Positions 46,884 to 54,798 of a stretch of DNA of 64,000 nt are shown piece by piece (position 1 is the first letter of the stretch; each line of letters begins with the position of its first letter). This DNA is from VRUE01 sp963764365. GTDB taxonomy: Bacteria; Actinomycetota; Thermoleophilia; Solirubrobacterales; 70-9. A model generated the notes under the pieces. The model did no database searches. It was not told the origin of the DNA and saw only the letters and a list, made by a program, of their open reading frames with translations. Where the stretch lies: assembly GCA_963764365.1 (NCBI GenBank), contig CAVXSI010000022.1, forward strand, positions 186,001-250,000. The letters are read 5' to 3'. The position numbers and the translations under genes are program-made.

Positions 46884-48233
46884 GTGACCTCCTCAACGGA
46901 GCGCGCCGGGCGCCCGTCACGGCGCGAGCTGGATAAGGCCACTCGCCGCCTGTCCCGCACCTACCAGGATGCGGTTACTGTTGCCGACGCCGGCGGCGCT
47001 GGGCGTGTGGCCCGGCAGGCGCTTGGCGAGGGCATGGGTGTCGCGGGCCTCTACCAGCGGGTGATCGCGCCGGCAATGTGGCGGATCGGCGAGCTCTGGG
47101 AACAGGGGGCGATCTCGGTCGCCGACGAGCATCTCGCAACCGCGCTTACGCATCAGGCAATGGCGAGCGTCTACGGGCCCAGCCTCGGGCACAGGGTCAA
47201 GCCGGGCCGGATACTGATGGCCGCGGTGGAGGGCGAGCAGCATGCCCTCGGATTGAGAATGGCCGCCGACGTCGTCGAGTTGGCGGGCTACGAAACGATC
47301 TACCTCGGAGCCGATGTTCCAACCGTCGATCTTCTCCAGGCCGTGGCAGCTCGCTCTCCCGATCTGGTCGGTCTGTCGGCGACGATGCCGAGCTCGATCC
47401 CCGCGCTCGATCGCGCTATTGCCGAGATCCAACGCGTCAACCCCAACCTGATCGTTTTTTTTGGCGGCCAGGGTGTGCGACCGCGAGAGAGGAACGACGG
47501 AGCGGTGCTGGTTCGGGATCTCGAGCAGCTGTTGGGAATGGTCGAAGCCGCCCTCGATGCCGCGGTCCCGAGCCCGAAGGACTCTTCGGCGCCCAGAGAG
47601 CCGCCTCCGGAGCGGCTGGTCGCGCCGGGCGACCCGCAGGGAGTCGGCCCGCCGCCGGCCGGCCAGTCGGCGCCGGAGGGCGAGTCGGTCGAGCAGCACC
47701 TTTCAGGGATTGCCGCCGAGACCGCCGACCTGGCGCGGGACCTGGCTCGCCAGGCGAACACCTACAAGGATCTCGCCTACACCGACACGCTCAGCGGACT
47801 GCCCAACCGCCGCGCGTTTGAGGATCGCGCCGCTCGTCTCAGGGACTTCTCCGGTGCCAAGCCGCTCGCTGTATTGATGATCGACTTGGACGGCTTCAAG
47901 CCGGTGAACGACTCCGAAGGTCATCAGGCGGGAGATCGAATCCTCGCCCTGATGGCCCGCACGATCGCCGGGGGGCTTCGCGAAGGCGACTTCGTCGCTC
48001 GCTTCGGCGGTGACGAGTTTGCCGCCCTGCTGCCCCACACCGACCTGAGCGAGGCGGAGGCGCTGGCGGAGCGACTGCGCGCGGGAGTACAGGACGCCGG
48101 CTCCGACGCCTCGGTCACCGCGAGCATCGGTGTTGCCGTGCTGGAGGACGATCTCCGGCGAGCGCTTCTGCGGGCAGACGTCGCCCTCTACGAGGCCAAG
48201 AACTCAGGCCGCAACATGGTCAAGCGTGCCTAG
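46884..48233 (+). CDS. Cobalamin-binding (CarH-like) sensor fused to GGDEF diguanylate cyclase
   Basis: A 449-residue sensor. Residues about 20-95 are a B12-binding cap with W72-x9-E82-H83 (LWEQGAISVADEH), the signature of CarH/LitR adenosylcobalamin photoreceptors. Residues about 108-200 form the Rossmann B12-binding domain with the E118-x-H120-x-x-G123 motif, where His is the cobalt ligand. A disordered linker of about 60 residues and a short helix lead to a GGDEF domain (about 285-449). It has the intact GGDEF motif (375-379) and the REGD inhibitory site five residues before it, so it should make cyclic di-GMP. The output probably depends on B12 and light. The GTG start is preferred. Confidence 0.93.
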   Translation: MTSSTERAGRPSRRELDKATRRLSRTYQDAVTVADAGGAGRVARQALGEGMGVAGLYQRVIAPAMWRIGELWEQGAISVADEHLATALTHQAMASVYGPSLGHRVKPGRILMAAVEGEQHALGLRMAADVVELAGYETIYLGADVPTVDLLQAVAARSPDLVGLSATMPSSIPALDRAIAEIQRVNPNLIVFFGGQGVRPRERNDGAVLVRDLEQLLGMVEAALDAAVPSPKDSSAPREPPPERLVAPGDPQGVGPPPAGQSAPEGESVEQHLSGIAAETADLARDLARQANTYKDLAYTDTLSGLPNRRAFEDRAARLRDFSGAKPLAVLMIDLDGFKPVNDSEGHQAGDRILALMARTIAGGLREGDFVARFGGDEFAALLPHTDLSEAEALAERLRAGVQDAGSDASVTASIGVAVLEDDLRRALLRADVALYEAKNSGRNMVKRA

Positions 48234-48263
48234 CTTCCCGAGCGCGCCAGGCGGGTCGACGCG

Positions 48264-49688
48264 TCACCAGCGGCGTGCGGCGCCGAACAGCTCCTGCGCG
48301 TAGCCGGCCACCGAGACCGGCGACATGAACAGCTGATAGGTGAAGAGATAGCCGAAGTAGCCGAGCCGGTTCTGCCGGACCTTGAGGCCGACCTCGTCAA
48401 AGGACCGCTTGCTGAGGTGGAACATGATCATCGAGAGCATCACGTTCAACGGCAGGACGGCGAGCGTCATCGGCCCGACGATCGCGAAGTTGCCGAACAG
48501 CGCCAGGACGATCCCGATCGGGAAGGCGATCGAGAAGACGACGTCCACGTAGGGGAAGACGAAGTTGACGAGCACCGCATGGACGTTGGACCGACGTCCG
48601 GCCAACAGTGCGCCGCCGTGCTCGCGCAGCCCCTCGATCATCCCGCGCGCCCAGCGCCGTCGTTGCCGGGCGAATGCGCGGACGTCTTCGGGGGCGCTGG
48701 TGAAGGCGATCGCGGTGCGCTCGTAGCCGACCCTGCCGCCCTTCCGCATCATCGCCCAGGTGAGGACGATGTCCTCGCCGATGCGATCCGGCCAGCCGCC
48801 CACCTGGCGGAGCGCCGCCGTCCGGTAGACGCTGAAGGCGCCCTGGGCGACCATCGTCCCCTGGAAGAGGCCCTGCTGGCGCTTGACCGAGGCGATGCCG
48901 AGGAAGTAGTCCCACTCCTGGGCGCGGGTGATGAAGTTCTGGCGGGAGTTGCGGACGAAGACCGCGCCGGCGACCGCGACCGTGTCCGGCGGGGAGATCA
49001 ACAACCGGGCGACCACGCGCCGCAGCGCCGCGGGCATCAGCAGGGTGTCGGCGTCGACGGTCGCCATCAACGGGGTCCGCACCCGCTTCAGCGCCGCGGT
49101 CAGCGTCTGCGCCTTGCCACCGTGGGGGACGGTGAGGACGGCGATGTCGGGGTTGGTCGCCGCCCGCGCGCGGGCCAGCTCGGCGGTGCGATCGGTGGAG
49201 CCGTCGTCGGCGACCAGGATCCGGAGCCTGCCGGGATAGTCCTGTGCGCACATGTAGTCGAGGGTCTCCCCGATCGTCTCCTCCTCGTTGAAGCAGGCGA
49301 TCACCACGGTGGCTTCGGGAAAGGCGAGATCGAAGCGCAGCGGGGGTGGGCGATCGAGCAGCAGCGAGGCGATCAGGTTGGCGTTGAGGTAGCCGGGGAT
49401 GATCGCGATGCCGAGGATCACCGCGATCGCGAGGGGCATGGTGATCGATTCGCCCAGGGTGTCGATCCACGGAAGCGAGAGCCAGAGGGAAAAGCCGGCC
49501 CAGGCGAAGCCGATCCCGATAACGAAGAGCAGCTTCAGATGCAGGGCGATGTAGAGGCGGCGGCGCTCGCGCGGCGTCCGCTCGAGATCCTTGACCAGGA
49601 TCGTCGGGGCGTCGGCAGGCACCGAGCCGACACTCGGCTCCGGCCGCGGCGAGGCGATTGGTCCCGGTTCGAGCTTGATCGTGGCCAT
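48264..49688 (-). CDS. Processive-type membrane glycosyltransferase (cellulose/hyaluronan-synthase-like GT2)
   Basis: A 474-residue membrane GT2. Two N-terminal helices (LLFVIGIGFAWAGFSLWLS, MPLAIAVILGIAIIPGYL) precede the catalytic domain. VVIACFNEEETIGETL, VADDGSTDRT, ATVDADTLL (DXD) and GEDIVLTW and the QRRRW motif (ARQRRRWARGMIEGL) are the five hallmarks of processive synthases. Three or four C-terminal helices follow. No PilZ domain is present. It is convergent with the cobalamin-GGDEF gene 31 bp away, so c-di-GMP could act through an unlinked receptor. The polymer is unknown; poly-GlcNAc is possible. Confidence 0.92.
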   Translation of the reverse strand: MATIKLEPGPIASPRPEPSVGSVPADAPTILVKDLERTPRERRRLYIALHLKLLFVIGIGFAWAGFSLWLSLPWIDTLGESITMPLAIAVILGIAIIPGYLNANLIASLLLDRPPPLRFDLAFPEATVVIACFNEEETIGETLDYMCAQDYPGRLRILVADDGSTDRTAELARARAATNPDIAVLTVPHGGKAQTLTAALKRVRTPLMATVDADTLLMPAALRRVVARLLISPPDTVAVAGAVFVRNSRQNFITRAQEWDYFLGIASVKRQQGLFQGTMVAQGAFSVYRTAALRQVGGWPDRIGEDIVLTWAMMRKGGRVGYERTAIAFTSAPEDVRAFARQRRRWARGMIEGLREHGGALLAGRRSNVHAVLVNFVFPYVDVVFSIAFPIGIVLALFGNFAIVGPMTLAVLPLNVMLSMIMFHLSKRSFDEVGLKVRQNRLGYFGYLFTYQLFMSPVSVAGYAQELFGAARRW

Positions 49689-50041
49689 CTCCCACGATGT
49701 ATCGACCGTGCGGCGGAGACCTACAACCGCAAGGCGGGTTGCCCGCAGGCGATCGCAATCGGTTACCGAGCGATGCCAGGCCGAGACGCCGGCGCTTAGT
49801 TTGGCCCCCTAGGTCTGGCAGGGAAGCGACCTAGGGGGCCTGGGGAGGCGACTTCATTTAGGGAGCGGCAACGCTGGGGCATCGTCAGTCGCCCGAGCCA
49901 CCGCTGAGTCCGACTGTCAAGGCTCCAGTCGAGGAGCACAATCCCCCAGACGTGCGAAGCACCGTGAATACCCCCCAAAGGGGGTAGCTAGGAGGTACTT
50001 GCTTACGGCCATTTGCCCAACGCGACGGGCTGGAGCGTCCG
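49689..50041. other. 353-bp intergenic region with two strong hairpins
   Basis: Upstream of the glycosyltransferase gene. It holds a perfect 13-bp stem GGCCCCCTAGGTC (49803-49815) with GACCTAGGGGGCC (49828-49840) around a 12-nt loop, and a second, TACCCCC/GGGGGTA (49969-49975 with 49980-49986). Neither is followed by a T-run. The first looks like another dispersed palindrome. No ORF is convincing. Confidence 0.5.
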
Positions 50042-50659
50042 TCACCATTTGATTTCGTGAGCCTTCAAAGCCTCGACCACGGCGCCGGTGCGGGTGTGCA
50101 TGTGCAGCTTTTCCATGCCGTTGCGGACGTGCGTCCGGACGGTATCCGGGGAGAGCGTCAGCCGGCCGGCGATCTCCGCGCCCGTAAGGCCCTGGGCGAG
50201 GAGATCGAAGATCTCACGCTCACGCTTGGTCAGCAGTAGCGGCTCGCCTTCGACCTCCGCGTCGAGCAGGGCCCTGATCCTCGGGTCGACGTATCGATCG
50301 CCGCGGGCGACAAGGCGCAGCCCCTGGATCAACTGGGCGGTGCTCCCCAGCTTGAGAGCAAATCCCCGGGCCCCGCACTCCAGGGCCTCGGCCAGGGTGG
50401 CGACGTTTTCCACCCCCGTGTAGATCAGGACCCTCAGGTCAGGGTGGTCGATCAAAAGGCGCCGGGTCAGGCGCAGGCCGTTTTCGCCGGGGAGATTGAC
50501 TCCGACGACCACCACGTCGGGGCTTGCTTCGCTGATCAACTCGACGGCGGCCGCCGCGGTCCCGGCGGCGCCTATCGTCCTGATCGCGTGGCTCTCGAGC
50601 AGGCGCTCCAACCCCTCGCGAAGGGCCTCGTGTTCGTCGACAAGGACGACTTTCACCAT
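50042..50659 (-). CDS. NarL/LuxR-type regulator with degenerate receiver
   Basis: A 205-residue regulator. The receiver-like domain (1-115) starts VKVVLVDEHEALREGL but the phospho-acceptor Asp is replaced by Gly53 (DVVVVGVNLPGENG), while Thr81 and Lys103 remain. The LuxR helix-turn-helix (about 140-205: LTKREREIFDLLAQGLTGAEIAGRLTLSPDTVRTHVRNGMEKLHMHTRTGAVVEAL) is intact. It probably acts without phosphorylation, perhaps by ligand binding or dimer state. No cognate kinase gene is nearby. ATG 50659 matches the domain start. Confidence 0.92.
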   Translation of the reverse strand: MVKVVLVDEHEALREGLERLLESHAIRTIGAAGTAAAAVELISEASPDVVVVGVNLPGENGLRLTRRLLIDHPDLRVLIYTGVENVATLAEALECGARGFALKLGSTAQLIQGLRLVARGDRYVDPRIRALLDAEVEGEPLLLTKREREIFDLLAQGLTGAEIAGRLTLSPDTVRTHVRNGMEKLHMHTRTGAVVEALKAHEIKW

Positions 50660-50909
50660 CGCAGAACCCGTGCCGGTCACGCCCGCCGCGGCCAAATCTC
50701 ATGCCACGGCCAGCACACCACGGGTAGAACCTCCGCTTCCAAGATACAAAGGTTGGGGTCGCGATTTCGCCGATCGGTGGTATGCGCAACGGCTCTTCAG
50801 CGGTCGATGTGCTCGGTGACGGAGTGCAAACGTCCCTCAGCGGCGAGCCAATCGCCGACCCTGCCGGGCCTGCCTCGGCCAAACGCTCAACCAAAGGAGC
50901 GGCAATAAG

Positions 50910-51710
50910 ATGCAACGTGCAGTCAGAAGAAATGGAAAGGTAGGACAGCGGTTGCGGCCGACCCCGTCCGTCGCGATCGCCGTTGCGGCCCTGTTCATCG
51001 TGCTCGGTGGATCCGCCGTCGCCGCATCGAGGCTGATCCGGGCTGCCGACATCGGCTCGGGTGCGGTCGCCAGTAGGGCGATCAGGAACGGTGCGGTCCA
51101 ACCGTGGGACCTGAGCAGCAAGACGCGATCTTTGTTCACCGGTGGTCGGGGTGTCACCGGCGCCACCGGCTCACCCGGAACCCAAGGCAGCAACGGCGCC
51201 AACGGGCCCAACGGTGCCAACGGCGCAAAGGGAAGCAATGGCGCGAATGGCGCGAATGGCCCGAACGGCGCGAACGGGATCGACGGCACCGACGGGACCA
51301 ACGGCACCGACGGGACCAACGGGACGAACGGGACCGACGGCACGAACGGCATCAATGGGACGATCGCGCCGCTGTCGGCCGAGCAGGGCACGACTGCCCT
51401 CCCGACCGGCTCCTCGCCGACCACGGTGGTCGAACTCTCGGTTCCGGCGGGCAGCTATGTCGTCCTCGCGAAGACCAACCTCTCTCACACGGGTGCGGGC
51501 GACAGCGTCGAATGCGTCTTGAAAGCAGGCGCCTCCACCCTCGACCAGATCGCCATGAAGACCCTGCCCGCGCTCGCCGCGATTCCAGCGGCGCTGCAAG
51601 CGGTGACGACCACCGCGACGTCACCGACCCTGCTGAGCGTCCAGTGCACGGTCGCAGTCGCCAACGGTTCAGCCGATTTCAGCAGCCTGATCGCGATCCC
51701 GACCGCCTAG
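50910..51710 (+). CDS. Collagen-like secreted or surface protein
   Basis: A 266-residue protein. A basic start (VRRNGKVGQRLRPTPS) and one membrane segment or signal anchor (VAIAVAALFIVLGGSAVAAS) precede a linker. Residues about 80-150 are 20 or more G-x-y triplets (GATGSPGTQGSNGANGPNGA and so on), rich in Asn, Ala and Thr with little Pro. A beta-rich C-terminal domain (VVELSVPAGSYVVLAKTNLSHTGAGDSVECVLKAG) follows. Bacterial collagen-like proteins form trimeric stalks at the surface. AAAGGAG lies just ahead of the ATG. Confidence 0.9.
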   Translation: MQRAVRRNGKVGQRLRPTPSVAIAVAALFIVLGGSAVAASRLIRAADIGSGAVASRAIRNGAVQPWDLSSKTRSLFTGGRGVTGATGSPGTQGSNGANGPNGANGAKGSNGANGANGPNGANGIDGTDGTNGTDGTNGTNGTDGTNGINGTIAPLSAEQGTTALPTGSSPTTVVELSVPAGSYVVLAKTNLSHTGAGDSVECVLKAGASTLDQIAMKTLPALAAIPAALQAVTTTATSPTLLSVQCTVAVANGSADFSSLIAIPTA

Positions 51711-51712
51711 TG

Positions 51713-51940
51713 TCCTCGGCGAGCTTCGCCTCGAAGCGCTCCAGCCACAAGCCGGCGACGGTGTCGAAGCGCAGTCGCGACGAGGTGGTACCCGCCCGGC
51801 GGCGAGCGCCTCGATCAGCTCCTGGCGGGCTCGCCGTGCCCCCTGGAGGTCGCGCCCGCAGGTGCGGAAGTGAAGTCTTCCGGCGCGACGGGCGCAGACC
51901 GCGTAGTTGCCGTTGGGCTGGCGGCAGACGCCGCGCTCGA
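51713..51940 (-). pseudogene. Decayed tyrosine-recombinase (integrase) N-terminus
   Basis: The minus strand reads RGVCRQPNGNYAVCARRAG then RLHFRTCGRDLQGARRARQELIEALAAGR, the N-terminal domain of actinobacterial phage-type integrases. After about 50 codons (near 51797) the frame shifts by +1 and goes on as SRLRFDTVAGLWLERFEAKLAEDT, the expected next segment, then is cut off. No catalytic R-H-R-Y domain remains. It is a dead integrase from an earlier mobile element. Confidence 0.75.
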
Positions 51941-52134
51941 CCCGGGTGCGGCGCGGGTGCTTGGCTGGGCGACGAGCATGAACGAAACAGCGCGGCGGAC
52001 GCGGGACTGCGGCAGCTCCTCCTGGTCGGCGTAGTGGCGAATCCAGTCCTGCAGGACTCGCCAGCTTCGCGGTTTCTTCTGCTTCGGGAAGCTCACCGTC
52101 GGCCCCTGGCAGCGAGCATCTTGCGAAGCTGCCT

Positions 52135-52262
52135 CAGCGCCTGAAGAACGAGGGGGAGGCAAGCGGCATGGCGCCGATGCGCCCGCGCAAGCGTGTGGCC
52201 TTCGAGCGATTCCCCGTCGATGTCGCGCTCAGCGAATCGTCACTGATTCAGGCTGAGTTCGA
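52135..52262 (+). pseudogene. Internally deleted abiEii remnant
   Basis: The first 80 bp (CAGCGCCTGAAGAACGAG and on, to TTCGAGCGATTCC) match the start of the intact toxin gene at 56543-56631 at near 90% by eye. The next 45 bp (GTCGATGTCGCGCTCAGCG) match 56910-56955 of the same gene. About 280 bp between are missing, with TTCC at the joint in both segments. It is a broken paralogue of the AbiEii toxin 4.4 kb away. Confidence 0.75.
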
Positions 52263-52290
52263 CAGACTGGGCGGGTGCCTGTAGAGCGTC

Positions 52291-52596
52291 TCAGCAGGGT
52301 CGGCAGCGGGCCGCCCCTGCCAAGTCCGCAGCAGCGCGGGCGTCGTCTGCGATCCGGTCGACGACCTTTTCGATCAACGTGATCGCCGCCCGGCAGGCCT
52401 CCTCCCCGACCGCTTCCACCTCGCGGCAAGCGCTCGCGGTCAGCAGCTCGCGTATCGCTTCGGCCTTGTCCTCGCCGGGGAGCACCTCCGCCGGCAGGTC
52501 CATCAGCGTCTGGAGCACGAAGTCGACCGCGACGACGGCGCCCATCAACTCCTCGATCAGCTCCTGAGAGACAGCTCGGATTCCTGGCTCGGGCAT
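52291..52596 (-). CDS. Hypothetical helical protein
   Basis: A 101-residue protein, MPEPGIRAVSQELIEELMGA then helical sequence with a Cys near the end (AARCRPC). Ala/Glu-rich helices (AEAIRELLTASACREVEAVGEEACRAAITLIEKVVDRIADDARAAADLA) dominate. I recognise no family. It lies between the abiEii remnant and the group II intron, in the accessory stretch. ATG 52596 is chosen because the longer frame would run into the intron. Confidence 0.55.
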   Translation of the reverse strand: MPEPGIRAVSQELIEELMGAVVAVDFVLQTLMDLPAEVLPGEDKAEAIRELLTASACREVEAVGEEACRAAITLIEKVVDRIADDARAAADLAGAARCRPC

Positions 52597-53286
52597 GGTC
52601 ACGACCGACCAAGGGCTGAAGGAGGGCAATCTCTCCCCCCTGCGCGGGCGATATACCGCCCGGCCGAAGTCAAGTCGCGAGTCCCGGTACACCACAACTT
52701 GCGAGTGCGCCCTGAAGTGGAGGTGCAGATCAATGACCATCTAATCCAACACAAAGCTCGTCGCCGCCAGCGGGTGAGAGTCCCGTCCGGGTAGCTGCCA
52801 GGAGGCCCGGTAGCAGGCCGGCGGCTCGACCTGGCAACGGGTCGGGTCGAAGCCCGGCGTCAAGAGCCCTGCAAGGGGGAGCGACCGAGTGGTCCGCAGC
52901 ATCAAGCGAAGCCTGCCGCGTCGTTGGTGTGCCCGCCGCAAGGCGGGAGAGAGGGAGAGCCGAGCCGCGTCGTTCACGGCGAAGGCCACGGAAGGGGCGA
53001 AGAGCCTGGATCGCAGCCCCGAGGAACTCCCCGGCGCAGGGGGCGTGGAACGCTCGGAAGGTGGCGACGGGAACAGGGGAGGCCCTCCCCGGCCCGGTGG
53101 CTGCGGAAAGCGCCGGAGCACCGCCCGCCGATAACCGCAGACCGGGAAACGGCAGGCGAGCCGGGTGGGCGGCGGAGGCGGCCGTAGTACCGCCTGAACC
53201 CACGGGACAACAGAACCCGGGGCGAGGGAAGGGCCGCTGCTTCATCCACGCGTCACGTGCAAGGAAAGGTTCGGCGAGTGCCCCAC

Positions 53287-54606
53287 ATGGCTATTGCCGC
53301 CGCGCAAGACAAAACCCGAGAACTGCAACGAACGCTCTACCGGGCGGCCAAGGCCGAACCCCGGCGAAGGTTCCACGCGCTCCACGACAAGGTCCACCGC
53401 AGGGACGTACTGGAGCGGGCGTGGGGGATGGTGCGCGCCAATCGCGGCGCGGCTGGCATCGACCGGATCACCATCGGGCAAGTTGAGCGCCACGGCGTCA
53501 GCCGTCTGCTCGACCGGCTCGAAGCCGACCTGAAGGACGGCAGCTACCGGACTCGGCCCTCCCGGCGGGTATTCATCCCCAAGCCGGGCGGTGAGGAGCA
53601 CCGGCCACTGTCGATCCCAACGGTCTGCGACCGCATCGTGCAGGCGGCGGTGAAGATCGTCATCGAGCCGATCTTCGAGGCCGACTTCGTGCCGTGCTCC
53701 TTCGGCTTCCGGCCGAAGCGCTCGGCGCACGACGCCCTCCAGGTGCTGATTGATGAGACCTGGCGGGGTGCGCGGTGGGTGGTCGAGACGGACATCGCCT
53801 CTTGCTTTGAGGAGATTCCGCACGATCGGTTGATGGCGGCAGTCGAGGAGAGGATCGTCGACCGCAAGCTCCTGCGGCTCTTGCGCGCGATGCTGCGCGC
53901 CGGGGTCATGCAAGAGGGATCGGTCAGGCGCAGTGGCACCGGAACGCCCCAGGGCGGAGTCATCTCTCCGTTGCTGGCCAACGTCTACCTGCACCGGCTC
54001 GACCGGTCCTGGCAGGCGGAAGGCTGCGGCGCGATGGTCCGCTACGCCGACGATCTGGTGGTGCTCTGTGACAGCGAGCGCGACGCCCAACGCGCCTTTG
54101 AGGCGCTGCGGGCGATCCTGGCCGACCTGGGGCTTCGGCCCAAGCAGGCCAAGACGCGGATCGTGCATCTGGTGGAGGGAGGCGAGGGGTTCGACTTCCT
54201 CGGCTTCCACCACCGATGGGTGCGTGGCCGCACCGCTCGATCGCGCCACCTCTGCTTCCTCGCTCGTTGGCCCTCCGCCAGGGCGATGCAGCACGCCCGC
54301 GACCGGATACGAGAACTGACCCACCGGCGCAGGCTGCTCATCGCACCCGAGGTGGTCGTGGAGGACCTCAACCGGTTCCTGCGCGGCTGGTCGGGCTACT
54401 TCCGCTACGGAAACACAGCCCGCCATCTCATGAAGACCAGGAACTACGCGCTCGGGCGTCTCGCCCTGTTCGTGGCCCACCGCCACAAGCGGAGCCGGGA
54501 CTACGGGTGGTGGTCAGTGGTTCACCGCTCGCCCGATCAACTGGGCCTGGTCAATCTCAATGGAACCGTCGTCGCGCCGCGACCCAACCGGCCGTGGCGA
54601 AGGTGA
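53287..54606 (+). CDS. ltrA: Group II intron reverse transcriptase/maturase
   Basis: A 439-residue intron-encoded protein that binds its RNA to help splicing and copies it during retrohoming. The RT core has GAAGIDRITIGQVERHGV, RRVFIPKPGGEEHRPLSIPTVCDRIVQ, SFGFRPKRSAHDAL, IASCFEEIPHDRLM, RSGTGTPQGGVISPLLANVYLH and the YADD active site (residues 253-256). The maturase (X) domain follows (LNRFLRGWSGYFRYGN). There is no C-terminal HNH endonuclease, so it is of the En-minus type. ATG 53287 is preferred; a GTG at 53257 is an alternative. It looks intact, so the intron may be active. Confidence 0.96.
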   Translation: MAIAAAQDKTRELQRTLYRAAKAEPRRRFHALHDKVHRRDVLERAWGMVRANRGAAGIDRITIGQVERHGVSRLLDRLEADLKDGSYRTRPSRRVFIPKPGGEEHRPLSIPTVCDRIVQAAVKIVIEPIFEADFVPCSFGFRPKRSAHDALQVLIDETWRGARWVVETDIASCFEEIPHDRLMAAVEERIVDRKLLRLLRAMLRAGVMQEGSVRRSGTGTPQGGVISPLLANVYLHRLDRSWQAEGCGAMVRYADDLVVLCDSERDAQRAFEALRAILADLGLRPKQAKTRIVHLVEGGEGFDFLGFHHRWVRGRTARSRHLCFLARWPSARAMQHARDRIRELTHRRRLLIAPEVVVEDLNRFLRGWSGYFRYGNTARHLMKTRNYALGRLALFVAHRHKRSRDYGWWSVVHRSPDQLGLVNLNGTVVAPRPNRPWRR

Positions 54607-54636
54607 CACCGAATGCCGCCGGTAAAGGATGTCGGT

Positions 54637-54669
54637 GAGCCGGGTGCGGGAGAACCGCACGCCCGGTTC
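54637..54669 (+). ncRNA. Group II intron domain V
   Basis: The 33-nt helix GAGCCGGGTGCGGGAGAACC continues as GCACGCCCGGTTC. It carries the conserved AGC catalytic triad on the 5' strand and a GNRA-like loop, followed by the domain VI stem (GGCGGGAGG with CCTCCCGCC). It is the ribozyme core of the intron. Confidence 0.85.
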
Positions 54670-54798
54670 GATGAGGCGGCGGGAGGAGACCAGGCCAGTC
54701 GGGCTCACGTAGCCGCACGGCTCAGGCGCCTCCCGCCGACCCTACCTTGACTGCGACGATTCGCAGTCACGCCGGTCCGGCCGCTACCTTGTGCGGCC

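Larger units (their letters stand above)
52705..54745 (+). mobile_element. Group II intron
   Basis: A retroelement of about 2.04 kb. The 5' end GTGCGCCCTGAAG (52705) fits the GUGYG consensus and resembles the opening of the well-studied Ll.LtrB intron. Highly structured domain I sequence (to about 53250) and the maturase ORF follow. Domain V is at 54637-54669 (AGC triad, GAGCCGGGTGCGG with its complement), and domain VI ends near CCGACCCTAC (54745) with a bulged A. The 5' exon ends CAACTTGCGA, and the 3' exon begins with a GACTGCGA/TTCGCAGTC hairpin. Boundaries are read by eye. Confidence 0.85.

Noticed and set aside
51815..52162. 115-residue minus-strand frame
   Set aside because: Its C-terminal half is the wrong frame of the decayed integrase; the N-terminal half (QDWIRHYADQEELPQSRVRR) looks protein-like but matches nothing I can name.
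52741..53250. Antisense and sense short frames in intron domain I
   Set aside because: The region is structured intron RNA, and the frames are Arg/Pro-rich with no family match.
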